From contig JAQFVV010012673.1 of NCBI GenBank assembly GCA_028023455.1, positions 248,001-312,000 on the forward strand: a stretch of DNA of 64,000 nucleotides, in the 5' to 3' direction. The notes beneath the pieces were generated by a model. That model was given only the letters and a program-made list of their open reading frames with translations. It did no database searches and had not been told where the DNA came from. The translations under genes were made by a program, and so were the position numbers. Below are positions 36,818 to 50,056 of this stretch, piece by piece (positions within the stretch are counted from its first letter, which is position 1; every line of letters starts with the position of its first letter). This DNA comes from Epiperipatus broadwayi. Lineage: Eukaryota; Onychophora; Udeonychophora; Euonychophora; Peripatidae.

Positions 36818-37622
36818 CCATTTACAACTTTCTTAAACAATATCAGTATTATTTTTTATATCAAAACTTTATTCTAACAGTTTTGACTGTCCTGCAGTCA
36901 TCATCAGAGCTACAATATTCAAATATATAATTACATAATTAATACACTTATACACATATTCATATACATAATTAAATACACAAAATAAAACATACCTTTT
37001 AATATGACCATTATAAATAATCATTACCCATTTATTACTTTACTCTTAAATAATTCTAACCACATTTATTTTATATTACTTTATTTTATTAAAAAAAAAT
37101 GAAAATTTTGTCAGTTGAGTTTTTAGAAATAGGATTGTAAAGAGGTAAGTAACTTTTTGTAATGTAAAATAGTAATTTGTAATGTGGAAAAAATTAATTG
37201 ATTATTATAAAATATTTAATAAAAATAAGAAAAGGTTAGAAGTTGATTAAAAATATGTTAAAAGACAATAATATGTATTAAATAGTAAAATAAAAAGTTA
37301 AAGCTTTTTTAAAATTAAAATTATAATAAATATTTTTTTAAAAAATAAAATAAAGTAATATAAAATAAATGTAGAAATAATTATTTAAGAGTAAAGTAAC
37401 AAAATAGGAAATGATTATTTATAATGGTCAGGTTAAAATATATGTTTTATTTTGTCTATTTAATTATGTGTATGAATATGTATATAATTAAATCAATTAT
37501 TTAATTATACATTTCAATATTGTAGCTGTGATGATGACTGCAGAATAGTCTAAACTGTTAGAATAAAGTTTTGATATAAAAAATAGTATTGATAAAGTGT
37601 TTAAGAATGTTGTAAGTGGTAC
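36818..37622. repeat. Long foldback element, arms of about 280 bp, with hammerhead relics
   Basis: ACCATTTACAACTTTCTTAA near 36818 pairs with its inverted counterpart near 37600, and the arms continue inward to about 37098 and 37336. The left arm on the minus strand and the right arm on the plus strand both contain a hammerhead-like motif. The left has CTGATGA, a perfect hairpin GACTG/CAGTC, then AAA for GAA. The right has GTGATGA, the same hairpin weakened, then TAA. Both cores are broken. Confidence 0.8.
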
Positions 37623-38154
37623 AATATTTACAATTTTTAAAACATTACAAAGTTTGCACCACAGCATGTTAAAAAGGTGATAACAATTTTGCAACCACAG
37701 TTTCCTATTTACCATTATAACTGCATTTGTTAATATATTTTTTTAAAAAATTAAACATTTACAAATAAAATCAAATTGTTATGAATGTATATTTTTGTTT
37801 CTAAATAATTGTAATATAAATAGTTTGTAAAACAATTTTAAATTACAATAAATAATACAAAATATTACATACATCAGTGATATACCTATGTTAATAATTA
37901 TATGCAATAGGTCTTTATCAATACATGGTTTTTTAGCCATTGTTTAGTGTTAAACACCTATTTTAACATTGGTCATTTATAGCAGATACAATGTTATCTA
38001 CTGTTCTATGATGAAAGTAAAATAACAATAATAACAAAATAAAATATTAATGAAACAGAATAAAGTTATGATACATAGGTTTAATAAAATTTCAAACAAT
38101 TGACTATATAACATAACATACCAAACAAATAAAACATATTCTATCAACTTTATA
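37623..38154. other. AT-rich DNA, nothing recognised
   Basis: No gene seen. Confidence 0.5.
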
Positions 38155-38345
38155 TACATCTGGGTCTCATTTTATGTGATAGATAGGTTCCTAAGAAAAC
38201 ACACGCAAACAAAATCACGCAAAAATAGACGTAACTTACCTTAAAAAAGGGGGGATATGGACTGTGATTTTTCAAAAATCGCGTAAAATCAAAGCACCAA
38301 TGTAAAATTACTTTAAAATTCATGCAAAAAAAAAAAAATAAGGAA
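38155..38345. repeat. Unclassified repeat-like segment
   Basis: TAGGTTCCTAAGAAAACACA followed by repeated ATCACGCAAAAAT / AAAATCGCGTAAAATC motifs and an A run. The internal repetition of short CGC-containing units stands out. Only one copy is seen here; the class is unknown. Confidence 0.35.
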
Positions 38346-39039
38346 ATAAAATATGACTAATAAAAAATTTCAAATTTGAAAAAATTGATACAAGACAAAC
38401 TTTTTTTAACTATAATATTTAATTTTATTCAAAATAATATATTTTTATGCATAATTTACAGTACAGTAATTTACATTTTTTTATACACATTTTAATTATT
38501 ATCACTATTTGCCGATAAATGGTTCATTTGCAAACTGGAAAAAAATCAGATTCTTCACAAAAGAAAATACAACTAGTGCCAACGTCACTCTCATGTTGTG
38601 TTAATAATTTTCTGGTGACAATGTAATTAGTAATTAATCCAACACCTAAAAATTAAATTCTTATTTTTGTCTTTAATTTTTTAATTTTCAATTTTAATTG
38701 TGCCCACTGCTATTACTCACCTTTTAAAAATAAACTTGAGGACACTAAATGATTAATGATTGATTACTTTCTTTTTTAAAAAGCAAAAACAGAATGTGAT
38801 TTAAAATGCAAAATTAACATGCACAATGTTTGAACAAATTTACATTATAATCTTGTAAAATTTAATGTGTGTATACATAAAATGTGGAAATCATGATTTT
38901 AATTTCATTACTGCATAAAATCTTACTATTATAAAGCACTGAAAATATTGAAATTACTAAGATGAAAGTCAAATTCCAATAATGTGCTATTACTTTCAAT
39001 ATACATGAAATTTATTATTTAAAGTAATAGTGCATTATC
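38346..39039. other. AT-rich DNA, nothing recognised
   Basis: No gene seen. Confidence 0.5.
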
Positions 39040-39480
39040 AGAGTTTGCTGGGCGTCAAGGTCGTTCTTGGTGTTTGTGGGGTTTCTCTCCTGGCCTCGCC
39101 GTCGTGTGGGGCCTTTTTTTTCTTTTGTTTGCTTTTGTTTCGTTTTTCTTTTTTTTCCTTGCGGGGGGGTGTTCGGGGTTGTTCCCTGGGGCTGGGGCTT
39201 TCCCTCCTTTTTGTTGGGTGGTTTTCTTTGTGTGTCCCGGGTTTGTTTTGGTTTGTGTCGGGGGGGGTTCCTTTTGTATGGGGGCCCCGGGGGCCCGTTG
39301 GCGGTTTTTGTCTTGGGGGTTGGGGTGTTGTTGGGGGGGGGTTGTGTTCGGGGGTCTTATGGGATTTGGGTGGGGCGTTTTTTTTTTTCGTTTTGCGGGG
39401 TTTGTGGTTGGGTTTTTTGTGGGTTGGTTGGGATGAGTGTTGGGTTTTGGTGTGGGGTGGGGGGTTTTTGCGGCCGTGAG
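39040..39480. other. Compositionally abnormal G/T/C block almost without A
   Basis: About 440 bp on the plus strand made of G and T homopolymer runs with some C and almost no A, in a region otherwise rich in A and T. Three overlapping plus-strand frames of 120-153 codons are open only because A-containing stop codons are absent. Likely corrupted consensus, less likely a real skewed sequence. Confidence 0.8.
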
Positions 39481-39599
39481 AAATTTTTAGTTGTATATTC
39501 TATAAATTTACAGGAGGTCATCGATTAGTAGGGGTTACTGTATGAAAGGGACAATTTTAAACTTTTCGTGTTTCCTATCTTCGAACTTCTGTTTGATGG

Positions 39600-39646
39600 G
39601 GTTTTTTTTTTTTTTATTTTTTGTTTTTTTTTTTTTTTTTTTTTTT
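39600..39646 (+). repeat. Poly-T tract
   Basis: Interrupted T run directly after the G/T block. Confidence 0.9.
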
Positions 39647-39649
39647 AGT

Positions 39650-40400
39650 TTTTATTTTTATATTATTTATGTTGAAATATTGGAAGTGTTTTAAATTTTA
39701 GTGGAAGTATTTGTGGTTAAATTGAAATAGTAATGGTTGTTTATTTATGTGTTTGATAGGAAATTTGAGAGTTAGGTGAAATAGGAAAGTAAATAAAAAA
39801 ATATTTTATATTTTCAAAATATAAAATAAAATTGTTTAAGAATTAGAAGATTATAAATATTGTTTTATATGGAATAATGGGATATAGAATAATTGGTTGG
39901 AGTGTTTGAGAAATAGTATAAAGAAATATTCTATGTGTTTGAAAAGGATGTTTAAAATTTTTATTCTTTTAGGATTGAGTTTATGAGGATATAAGAAGTA
40001 TGGGTGTGTTGGGGGGGTGAAATGGTAAAAATTTATGTTATTAAAAATTAAAAATTGAAATATTGTGTATTTAAAGAGTGATAGTAAATTGAAATTAAAT
40101 GGTTAAAGGTTTAAAAAAAGATTGGATGGTTGATAGAAAAGTGGGGGGTGTGGGGAGGTAAATCGGAGTTTAAATTGGGGTCTTTGAGTGGTGTATGGTT
40201 GTGTGTTATGTGTGTTATATTTTTATTTTTTATTTTTATTATATTTTAAATTTTGAATAATATTTATATTTCTATTTGAAATATTGTTATGTATGTTATA
40301 GATATAAATATTAAAAAATAAAAAAAAAAATTTTTGTATTGAAAAAAAAGAATTGATTTAATTATTATTTATTGAGAACTTAATAAGTGTGGATCAGATT
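39650..40400. other. Stretch nearly devoid of C on the plus strand
   Basis: By line count from 39661 to 40380 only about seven C occur in 720 bases, while G is common. Such strand asymmetry is not seen in the flanking DNA. No gene recognised. Confidence 0.8.
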
Positions 40401-41632
40401 GTTTGAAATTTGTTGTCAGTTTTGCATCTTCAGATTTTTGAATTAATAAATTAATAGGTTTTGATAAAAATAAAAAAAAATATAGAAATTATAGAGGAAA
40501 AAAAAAAAAATTCTTAAGATTTGAATATATATAAATATATAATGATGTAGATACAAATAATTAAATAAATATTATATATTAATTAAATTGGAATTGATTT
40601 TGTCTGAATTGGTAATAAATGAATTAAAATAATTAACATAAAAAAAAAGTAATGACGGAACCATGGCTGAGAATTCTAGAAATGAAATATGCATTTTTCA
40701 CTCTCTGCTGAGAAATTTTGTGAAGCTTTTTTTTACATCTTTAAAATTCACATATATTTATTTTCTAATATTTTAAATATAAAATTCAAAACATGGCAGG
40801 AAAATCGAATATTCAAGTCTTCAACGTTTCTTAAGCTCCTCAATGATGGATACCCTTTATATATTTTGTGATTTCAAACTTTGCACGATTATTTTGAGAA
40901 AATATTATAATGATCGAAAAATATGATTTTTTGGAAAGTTTATGATTATATTTGTATCATAATTGTGTAGTAATTATTAAAAATCAAATAAATATATATA
41001 TATATTATTGCAAATTTATTTTTTACAGAAATGTTTTATTTTTAAATATAAAGGGATATATTTTTCTGAATATTGTTATCATAGAGATTATGGTCATGAC
41101 AAAAACAATTGTCTGGAAATGCCATTTAGTATATTTTTATAATATTTAGTGATATCATAAAAATTATGGAAAAATTTAAAACTTTTAAAGCGTAAATTGA
41201 TAGATTTAGTAGATATCAAAAATAATTCATTCATATATTTAAAACAAACATTAAACAAAGAAGATTTTATTCATTTTGCAAATTGAATCAGCTCCATCTG
41301 AAATTTAATAATGTGACAGTATTTTGTTTTGATTAAAATCTATTTTTTTAAATAATTCTGAAAATCAAATGTCTTTTTAAAATTTATTTAATTTCTAAAC
41401 TGAAATATCAATCAAATGAGGTCGAATTTATTATATTCTGATAAATAATAATGGTTTACTATTAAAATGAAAGTTGAAAGCTTAAATGTAGTGAGAACAA
41501 AAAAATCTGTCAGAATGTTAGCATAGCACAGGAGAATTAATAAAAGTTAATTTTTTATTAAATTTCAACAGCATGTAAATAACTTTTATTACTACTCAAA
41601 TATGCTAGATATTAGGATTACAATCTTATCAC
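40401..41632. other. AT-rich DNA, nothing recognised
   Basis: Two short plus-strand frames (40689-40871, 40952-41149) lack recognisable content. Confidence 0.45.
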
Positions 41633-41903
41633 AGAACATTCTGATTCAAATATATTTCTCAGAATTATTTACAAGCAGATTCATAACAAATCTATTAAAA
41701 TTGCAAATACAATTTTATTTTTCATTAATATATGCAGTTGGTAATTAGATAAAAGATGTAGAATTCTCCTTTTACCAGATGGAATCAATGGCCATTAATA
41801 AATAAAAATAAAAATTGTATTTGAAAGTTTATTAAATGATTTGTTATGGTTCTGTTTGCAAATAGTTCTGAGTAACGTATTTGCGAATATTCTACGATAT
41901 GAT
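41633..41903. repeat. Foldback element, arms of about 105 bp
   Basis: AGAACATTCTGATTCAAATA ... CATAACAAATC at the left is inverted, with differences, at 41800-41903 (GATTTGTTATGG ... GCGAATATTCT). No hammerhead core. Old by its divergence. Confidence 0.65.
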
Positions 41904-42399
41904 TATAAATTTAAATTGTTGTATATATTTTCTTACTTTCTTACACATTTTATGTATGATTTTTGATCTCTCCTAAAAATATGATTTTCCCAGCTATTTT
42001 CAAATTTTATTCTGAATTTATTATTTCAATAGGCTTTTACTCTAATTTGATTGAACCTTTGATAAATTACTACTTCTGCATAAAGCTTTTACTTTTTCTG
42101 AAATGATCAAACAATCAGTCATTCTATGTTTGACTGATATCATATCAATGTTTTCGCATTAAATTATGAATAACTAGCCCTTAATAGGCATCCTTTTTTC
42201 ATCCTTCTTTTTACATCTTAAAACATTTTCTATATTATCGTTTATCCCCAATGTGTCAGAAATCCTCTTCAATTATATTTCTAACACCACTAACATTATA
42301 TTTTCTTACACCATCACTATTATATATTTTATACATATAGAATTTTTTGTTTTTATATAATTATAAATAAAAAATTACTATTGAGTGCAAATCCATTGC
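41904..42399. other. AT-rich DNA, nothing recognised
   Basis: No gene seen. Confidence 0.45.
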
Positions 42400-43025
42400 A
42401 TGATTAACATATCTCCATATTTCAAACAGTTTTTGTTGATCCATAACTTCTCTTATCCACAATATAAGTAAAATTCCTTATTTCATCCATCCATCTCACA
42501 TATCTCTTTCTATTTGCAATGCCATGTGATCAAATGTAAGCTTTAAACATTCTTTCTATTATAATCTCTCTTAGGAAAATCTTATCTTATTACTCCTAAC
42601 ATACATTTCTTCATATTTGGCTGAGTGGTCTGAAATCTTTGTATTCTTATTCTGTTAAGTGTCCTAATTCCAGATCTATAAGTAAGAACTGGCAAGACCC
42701 TAGATTAAAAACATTCCTTTGCAAGCACATTGGCATACTTCCTTTTAATATTAAGTTATTTCTATTAAAAGCACTTTATCCAAGCTTAATTTTAGGGTTA
42801 CTTTTATCCATCATGCTTCCATCTGTATTAAAAATCTGGCCAAAGAATTTGTATCTGTTAATTTTTCTAAATTCATGATTATCGTCTTTATTTTCTCTTT
42901 CTGAGAAAATCCATCGAACATTACTTTAGTCTTTTAGTATTACTTTCCTACTATCATTTGATAATTCTTGCACCAACTCTTGAATTTCTGAAGCATTATT
43001 TCAAAAATACCGCATCATCTTCAAT
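42400..43025 (-). pseudogene. RTE-like LINE 3' part, strongly decayed
   Basis: Plus-strand landmarks CATCCATCCATCTCACATAT and GAGTGGTCTGAAATC, then the complement of the ELEEV-type block, match the LINE copies at 30.5 and 48 kb. Frameshifts and small deletions are frequent. The 3' tail and 5' end are indistinct. Confidence 0.8.
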
Positions 43026-44335
43026 ATCTATATTTCGTAGGTCTTTCCAGTGTGTTGTTACACTCGAATAAACAGGAACACCTTACTTAAAAACCATTAC
43101 TTTAGAAGAAATAAATAATAAATAAAATTGCAATATATTGCATATAACTTGCGTCTTTCACACCGAAAATATATATATAGTATAATTAATAACAGAATCA
43201 AATCAAAAACTAAAATACATTTCCTATGCACCTGTCTGTAATATATATATATATTAAATGATTATCTTTCGTACAACTATGTGTGTATAAATGAATATAA
43301 ATGTAAAAATAAAAATAAAATCTTAAAGAAAAAACATTTTCAAACTCTTAAGAGAAATTGATTTTGATAAGTTAAAAAGCAGTGTCTGTCTATAACATTA
43401 GATCTAATTACAGTTGTTGTCAACTCTTAAAAGATAACAAGATGGTGGAGGTAATTGGTTTATTAGAAACCAATTAACATCTTCTGATGAAAGAACTATA
43501 TGAGCTTTAATCCTGTTTGTTTTTCTAATTGCCATCCAAATTTCAGACTCATCAAAATAAATGCACTCATCCAAATAATTAAATCGGGCCTGGATGACAT
43601 GTAAAGACTAAATCATTTTATTCTTCAGAATGGGGAAGAGTATTTAAATAAGTTCTTATAGTGACAGAAGAAAGTAAAACTGAAGAGAGGAAAAATGTTC
43701 AAAAGCCCTGATCCTAGAAATGTATTTGATTATTGAGTCTATTCATAGGAAAAAAAAAATGAAATTCTTTTCACCACAACTTGATAAAATTAAGATTAGA
43801 ATTAAGCTCATTGCAAGAGTGCGTTGACAAATTATTAGGATATATAAAGCAACCTCTACATAAAATCCATTTCTCGTGGCATTTGCAATAACTGTTAACC
43901 CTTACTTTCTTATTTTAAAATGACATACATTCTTTTCTGTTGCAAATAACACGATTGTTACTTTAAATTTATAATGTATTTTTATTTTTAAAAACATCCG
44001 TTTAAAATTTACAGTAAATTAGAATCAGCAACTGTAGGGTATGAGACTCCTTCCCCTTATCGTCATTAGTAAAAGTGGAAATATATTTTTTTAAGATTGG
44101 ATAATTGCTCATCTATCTAAGCCACCTTATTTTGAAAACATTACATTCCAATTAAAAATATTTAGATATTTATTTACTTGAGGTTTTTAAAACTGGGATC
44201 AATCCAAACGTACTAATACACATAAAGTTTGAACTCCCTATTGTGAGATGATCAATTTAAGACTCCAATCCTTTTACTTTATTCATTTAAAAATTCTAAA
44301 AAGAATGACTTTTTTAATAGAAAACATGCAAAAAT
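43026..44335. other. AT-rich DNA, nothing recognised
   Basis: CTTCTGATGAAAG at 43482-43494 lacks the rest of a hammerhead. No gene seen. Confidence 0.5.
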
Positions 44336-44344
44336 AAGCTTTAT

Positions 44345-44446
44345 GTCAAGCATTGGTGGTCGAGAGGTCAGCGACAGCTGCTTTACAAGCAGTTGTCCTG
44401 GGTTAGCGGGTTCGCTTCCCGGCTGATGCTATGACACACACAAAAA
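44345..44446 (+). mobile_element. tRNA-derived SINE, second subtype, with 9-bp TSD
   Basis: GTGGTCGAGAGGTCAGCGAC, CTGCTTTACAAGCAG, B-box GGGTTCGCTTCCCGG, GATGCTATGAC and an A-rich tail. AAGCTTTAT is duplicated at 44336-44344 and 44447-44455. Confidence 0.88.
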
Positions 44447-44489
44447 AAGCTTTATTATGATATGGCATATTTAAATAGAAAATAAACCA

Positions 44490-44995
44490 CCCAAACATCA
44501 CATGATTATGCTTACACAATCTGTCAAAACAGTAGCAACACTTTTCTTACAACAGTGCCATATAATACAAACTATAATAATTAAAAGAAATGCTAAAAGG
44601 TTTGTGCATCAAAATGCCTGTCTAGTGCCTACTCATCCAATACTCCAAGGCTAGATTTTAGCTCATTGCTTTCATCAGTGAGGATACTTGGATATGAGAG
44701 CACTGCACCTTATCTTTGGATTGAATGCAATGCTCTAGTGCACATCTTTTATGTTTGTGTTTAACTAGAAAGCTATGAATCCAAACTGAAAATACAATGT
44801 TTTAATCCAAGGTAATTCGCTTGTATAATCAATTGTACAGATCCAAATCCAGCTAAGTTTCTATACATTTTGGACTCATAGTTTTATAATTAACCATGAA
44901 GTTTAAAAAAGGGGGCTTCTGAAGGATTACATTAAATCCAAATAATTAGATGCAGTGCTCTCAGCTCTATGACTGGCTACTCGCTGACGAAAGCC
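44490..44995 (-). repeat. Family A element, long version, right end truncated (A3)
   Basis: Outer arm CAAACATCACATGATTATGC, left arm GTCTAGTGCCTACTCATCC, centre TCCAAACTGAAAATAC and CTATACATTTTGGACTC, then a short right-arm start (GACGAAAGCCACATC). The minus-strand hammerhead (about 44648-44690) keeps CTGATGA but has AAA for GAA. Confidence 0.82.
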
Positions 44996-45154
44996 ACATC
45001 ATTAATAAAAGGTAAAATAGTATCCAATTCTCAAGCATGTGGAATATTTAAATATGTAATTTAAATAATTAGTACTTCCTCAATAAATCCTGTAGCACAC
45101 CCAGTTAAACCATGAGTGCAATGAATCTGGTTTTATAAGCCACATTCAGCTATA

Positions 45155-45240
45155 AACAGAGCAAAACTCTCCTACAGTTTTGCCCCCTGTTAAACAGAGT
45201 AATCAATGGATGCAGAGGGTTTGTATAAATTCCTTCTCTA
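45155..45240 (-). repeat. Family A left-arm fragment running into abnormal sequence
   Basis: CAGAGCAAAACTCTCCTACAG and GAGTAATCAATGGATGC match the arm. It degrades into C-runs where the consensus would continue with CTCATCCAATATCC. Confidence 0.75.
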
Positions 45241-45560
45241 CTCCTCCTCCACCCCCCCCTCCCTACTTTTTTTTTGGTTGTTTTCTTGGGGGGGGGGGGT
45301 TTGGGGTTGGGGCTCTTTCTATATTTTTTTTTTTTCCCCCTTCAACCCCCCTTTTTTTCTCCCTACTTAACAAAAAAAATGAAATAAAAAAAAAAAAAAA
45401 AAAAAATATTTTCAAATCTAAATATAAAATTTAAAATTTTTTATGGGGGGGGAGGGGGTGGGGGGGGATTTTTCACCCCTTCTTCCTTTTTTTTTTTTTT
45501 GGGGGGGTGTGTGGGGGGGGTGGTTTTTTTTTTTTTTATTTTTTTTAATATGAATTTTGT
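45240..45560. other. Homopolymer-rich abnormal block
   Basis: Runs of C, T, G and A of 8-22 bases replace expected repeat sequence. Resembles the blocks at 39.0 and 59.2 kb. Likely a consensus artefact. The 84-codon frame here is spurious. Confidence 0.7.
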
Positions 45561-46440
45561 TTTTTTTTACATTCAGCTATGTTTAATAAAAATCAATACA
45601 TATAAAAAGCATTTTTTAAACCAATGTTCAAAAGAGTTCAGCCAATTTATTATATAATAATTTTGTAAGTTTGTCTTTATATATGTATTTATTCACTTTT
45701 CATTTTAGTCACATATTTATTATTTTTTTCTATTATAAAGCAATATAGGTCACTCTTTATATAATAATATATTAATGGTTAAAACAGATAATCTTTGACA
45801 TGGAAAAGGACAAAATTTATGTGCCAAAAAGGCTTTTCTATGTGTTATAAATATATATATTTTTTATTTTCGAAGGCTTTATTGAACTATTTAAGCAGTA
45901 CTTAGTATCACATACATAGAATAGAGTAAGAAAAGACTATGAAGTTTTAAATAAAAATATGTGGTTTATATTATATACGTTTGTATTTTTATCCCATGGT
46001 AGAGATAAGAAAAATTGCAAATCTGTGTAACAGAAAAAAAAATACAATATTGACAGCAGCTTAACTTTTTCTGACTGCGGCAAACGTTTAACTTCTAGCT
46101 ATGTATAGACATCATTGCATTAAATGTCTTTTTTCTATAATAATTATTGTAATTATTATTCTTTTTTTTTATAATAGTGAGTCATTTTATAAATTCGAAC
46201 AAAGTCACATTAATGGAAATGTGTTTAAATAAATACCAGTTGGTAAGATTGTTTTCATCCCTTGTATGTATAATATCCATTTTGTTCCTAAACGATTAGG
46301 TTGTTTTCTTGGACTGGAACCATACATAAATATGCATCTGGTGCACCTTAATAAGAATGGTCTAATCATTGTTGCATATTGATAATTATATTAATTTATT
46401 ATAAGGTTTTATTTAAAAGCAGGCTAATGAAATTTCTTTA
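45561..46440. other. AT-rich DNA, nothing recognised
   Basis: No gene seen. Confidence 0.5.
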
Positions 46441-46830
<390 letters not shown>

Positions 46831-47697
46831 AAGAAGAAAAACATCGTTTGACCTTTTAAAATATTATGTTTTTCAAGTAAATGGATTGATTCATTATATA
46901 TATTTTTTTCTGTCTATTCAAAGCCAATTTACTAAATTATTCAGCATTTACAAGACCAAGTTTACAATTATCAGTGATTTTCTTTCTTTTCTTTTCTTTT
47001 TACGTTTTAAAGCGAAGTGAATAGCAGCTTTTGAAAATGAATTGAGCGACGTTAAAAGATGGTATATTCAGAGATGTAATCAGTTATATTTTTCATTAAT
47101 TTAAGCTTTAAAAAAAATGAATGCATTAGAAAATGCTGAACTAAATTATATCTCATGAATATACATTTCTAGTGACATTAATTTAACGACTCCGATGAAT
47201 GCACCGAAAAAAAATGCAGACAAGATAACACTAATTAAGAAGCTAATGTTTAATTCATTATGCAAAGCAGCATAAATTTTAAAATTTTGTAATTTTAGGT
47301 TAAATGTTTTCTTTTTATGTACATGCATAAAATTTCATCAGTCTTTACATCATCCATGAATCCATCGATCTATTTATCAATGTATATCTAAATATTTATC
47401 TATCGATTTATATATCTATTTACCTTCCTAACGTTCATTCATCTCTCCATTCTTTGTTTCATACGTGCATTTATATATTAAAATTAATCCTATTTATTCA
47501 TTGAATCATCTATCTATTTATCCACCCATATATATATATGCACGTACACACGTACACAATAAGCCATCTATCCATCTGTAAAAAATTTCTGTATATATTC
47601 TTCTATCTATGTATTTACCTACCTATCCATCTATATTTTCAGATTTCCAAATATCACTTTATTCATTCATTTATCCATTTAATTACTATAGATATGT
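46831..47697. other. AT-rich DNA grading into degenerate TATC-type sequence
   Basis: From about 47340 the sequence is rich in interrupted ATCTAT/ATCCAT motifs leading into the next array. No gene seen. Confidence 0.5.
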
Positions 47698-47699
47698 GT

Positions 47700-48041
<342 letters not shown>

Positions 48042-48049
48042 CCATCCAG

Positions 48050-50056
48050 ATATCATTTATCAACCATTATCAATAAACTGTAGGATGAAGGTCTCTCCAA
48101 GTTCAATCCATTTTCTCCTATCTTTAGCTTCTCTTCTCCATATCATCCATGCACACTTTCTTATTTTATCCATCCATCTCAAAAGTAGTCTCTTTCTGAG
48201 TCTTTCACAATTTCTTGGAATCCAGTTTAAGATTTCAATTATCCATCTATTACCATCTAATCTAGGCATATTTCCACCCCAACTGCATTTTAGTCTTTCA
48301 ATTTTTTCAATGAGGTCAATAACACCTGTTTGTTCTTTTACCCATATATTGTGTTTTCGAACTTTTCTTGTTACTCCCAACATGCACCTGTCCCTACTTC
48401 TTTGAGTGGTCTGAAGTCTCTGAAATGCATTTCTATTAAGTTTCCATGTCCATAAGTAAAAAACTGGTAAAACATTTATTAAAACCTTTTTTTTTTTCAA
48501 ACACATAGGCATGCTTCCTTTTAGTATCAAGTTATTTCTACCAAAAGAACTCCAAACAAGTTTAATTCTATGATTAATTTCATCCATTATGTTTACATCT
48601 GTATTAATAATCTGAACAAGGTATTTGGAGCTGTTAACTTCTTCTAACTCATCATAATCAATCTTTATTTTTATATTCTGAGAAAATCCATTTTTCTTTA
48701 GTCCTACTGTCTTACTTTGATCTAATAACTCCTGCAACATATCTTGCAGCTCTAAAGCATTATCTACAAAATCTAAATGGCTTAAATAATCTCCATTTAA
48801 TTTCACTTCTTTAGCTTCTCCTTTCAATCCACAAAATACTTCTTGCAACATTGCTGTAAAAAGTTTTGGAGATATGAAGTCACCCTGTCTTACACCCTTA
48901 TCAATGTTGATTTTCCTAGTATCATTATGTAATGTAATTGTTGCTATTGCATTTTTATAGATATTCTTTAAAATATGACAATATTCTGGATCTATACTTC
49001 GTTGATCCAATGCTTTAAACACTGAAGACATTTTTATAGAATCAAATGCCTTTTTACAATCTACAAATCCAAAGCATAATGACAAATATTGATTTGTTTT
49101 TTCTATAATGTCTCTCAATACCTGGATTTGATCTACTGTACTAAAACCACTTTTAAATCCATCTTGGTCTTTTGGTTGGTGGAAATTCAATGTTCTCTGT
49201 AGGTGGGTTGTAATAATCTTGGTAAAAACTTTGTATAATACTGATATAAAAGGCTGATAGGTTTGTAATTTCTAATATCTTCTTTATCACTTTTTTAAAT
49301 ATTAATATTAATACTGCATTTCTCCAATCATCTGGTACATCTTTATCATTTTGACATTTGGTATGTAACTTTTCTAAAAAAAAATTGTATTTCTTCACCT
49401 GCTTCTTTTAGTATATCAATTGTTATTCGATCATAACCTGGAGCCTTTCCTTTCTTCATACATTTAATAACACTTCTTCATTTAAAATTTCTGGGCAATT
49501 CAGAAGATATAATAGATATAGGATGTATTCTTGATAGAATTCTTCTACTCATTTCTTCATGATATCATCTCTCTTTATAGTAATACTTTCATCTTTTTTT
49601 CTTATTGCAGATATAAATTTTTACCAATACCAAAATGTTATTTTACACTCTTGAGACTTGTATTCTCTTCTACAGCTTTCCTTGGTAGTTCACAGTTATA
49701 CTTTCTTATATCATTTTCAACTCTTTTCCACACCATTTTACAAAATTTGAGATATTCAATTCTTTTAATGCATCATTTTTGTATATCTTCATATTCCTTC
49801 TTTTCTTCATAAATTCTCTAGTCTCAGTAGAATTTTATTGGTCTATTGCTGCTTTTTTCTACCAATTATTTTTGTTGCAGTTTTTAAAAGTGTATCATTT
49901 ATTTTCTTATTAATTTCATTCAAATCTGAATCATGATCAAAGTCTACTAATACTTGAAACCGATTTGAAGTTTTAATTTAAATTCATTAGAATGTTTCTG
50001 AAGATTAGAAATATCAACTGTAAATATTGTTTTTCTTAATAATTTTGGTCTTTCTA
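48050..50056 (-). pseudogene. RTE-like LINE, longest RT copy, catalytic box deleted
   Basis: The minus-strand frame 48060-49190 (376 codons) reads through RT. It has DGFKSGFSTVDQIQVLRDI, FVDCKKAFDSIKM (motif A), RQGDFISPKLFTAMLQEVF (motif B), and LSHLDFVDNALELQDML where sister copies have FADDVVVFANN. The FADD catalytic box is therefore lost through an internal deletion of about 10 residues. The conserved C-terminus (RLQTTQRSRDRCMLGVTRK to RRKWIELGETF) is complete. Upstream frames add DDWRNAVLILIFKK (49153-49398), the linker (49531-49812) and RPKLLRKTIFTVDI (about 49960-50050). The copy is cut at 50056, where a plus-strand PLE begins. The 3' end abuts a TATC array. Confidence 0.92.

Noticed and set aside
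39030-39528. Three overlapping hydrophobic or glycine-rich frames
   Set aside because: They exist because the block lacks A and therefore stop codons. The sequence itself is suspect.
44345-44446. Functional tRNA genes at 26.6, 28.4, 29.9, 44.3 and 62.6 kb
   Set aside because: A and B boxes are present, but acceptor stems do not close, A-rich tails follow and TSDs flank most copies. They are SINEs.
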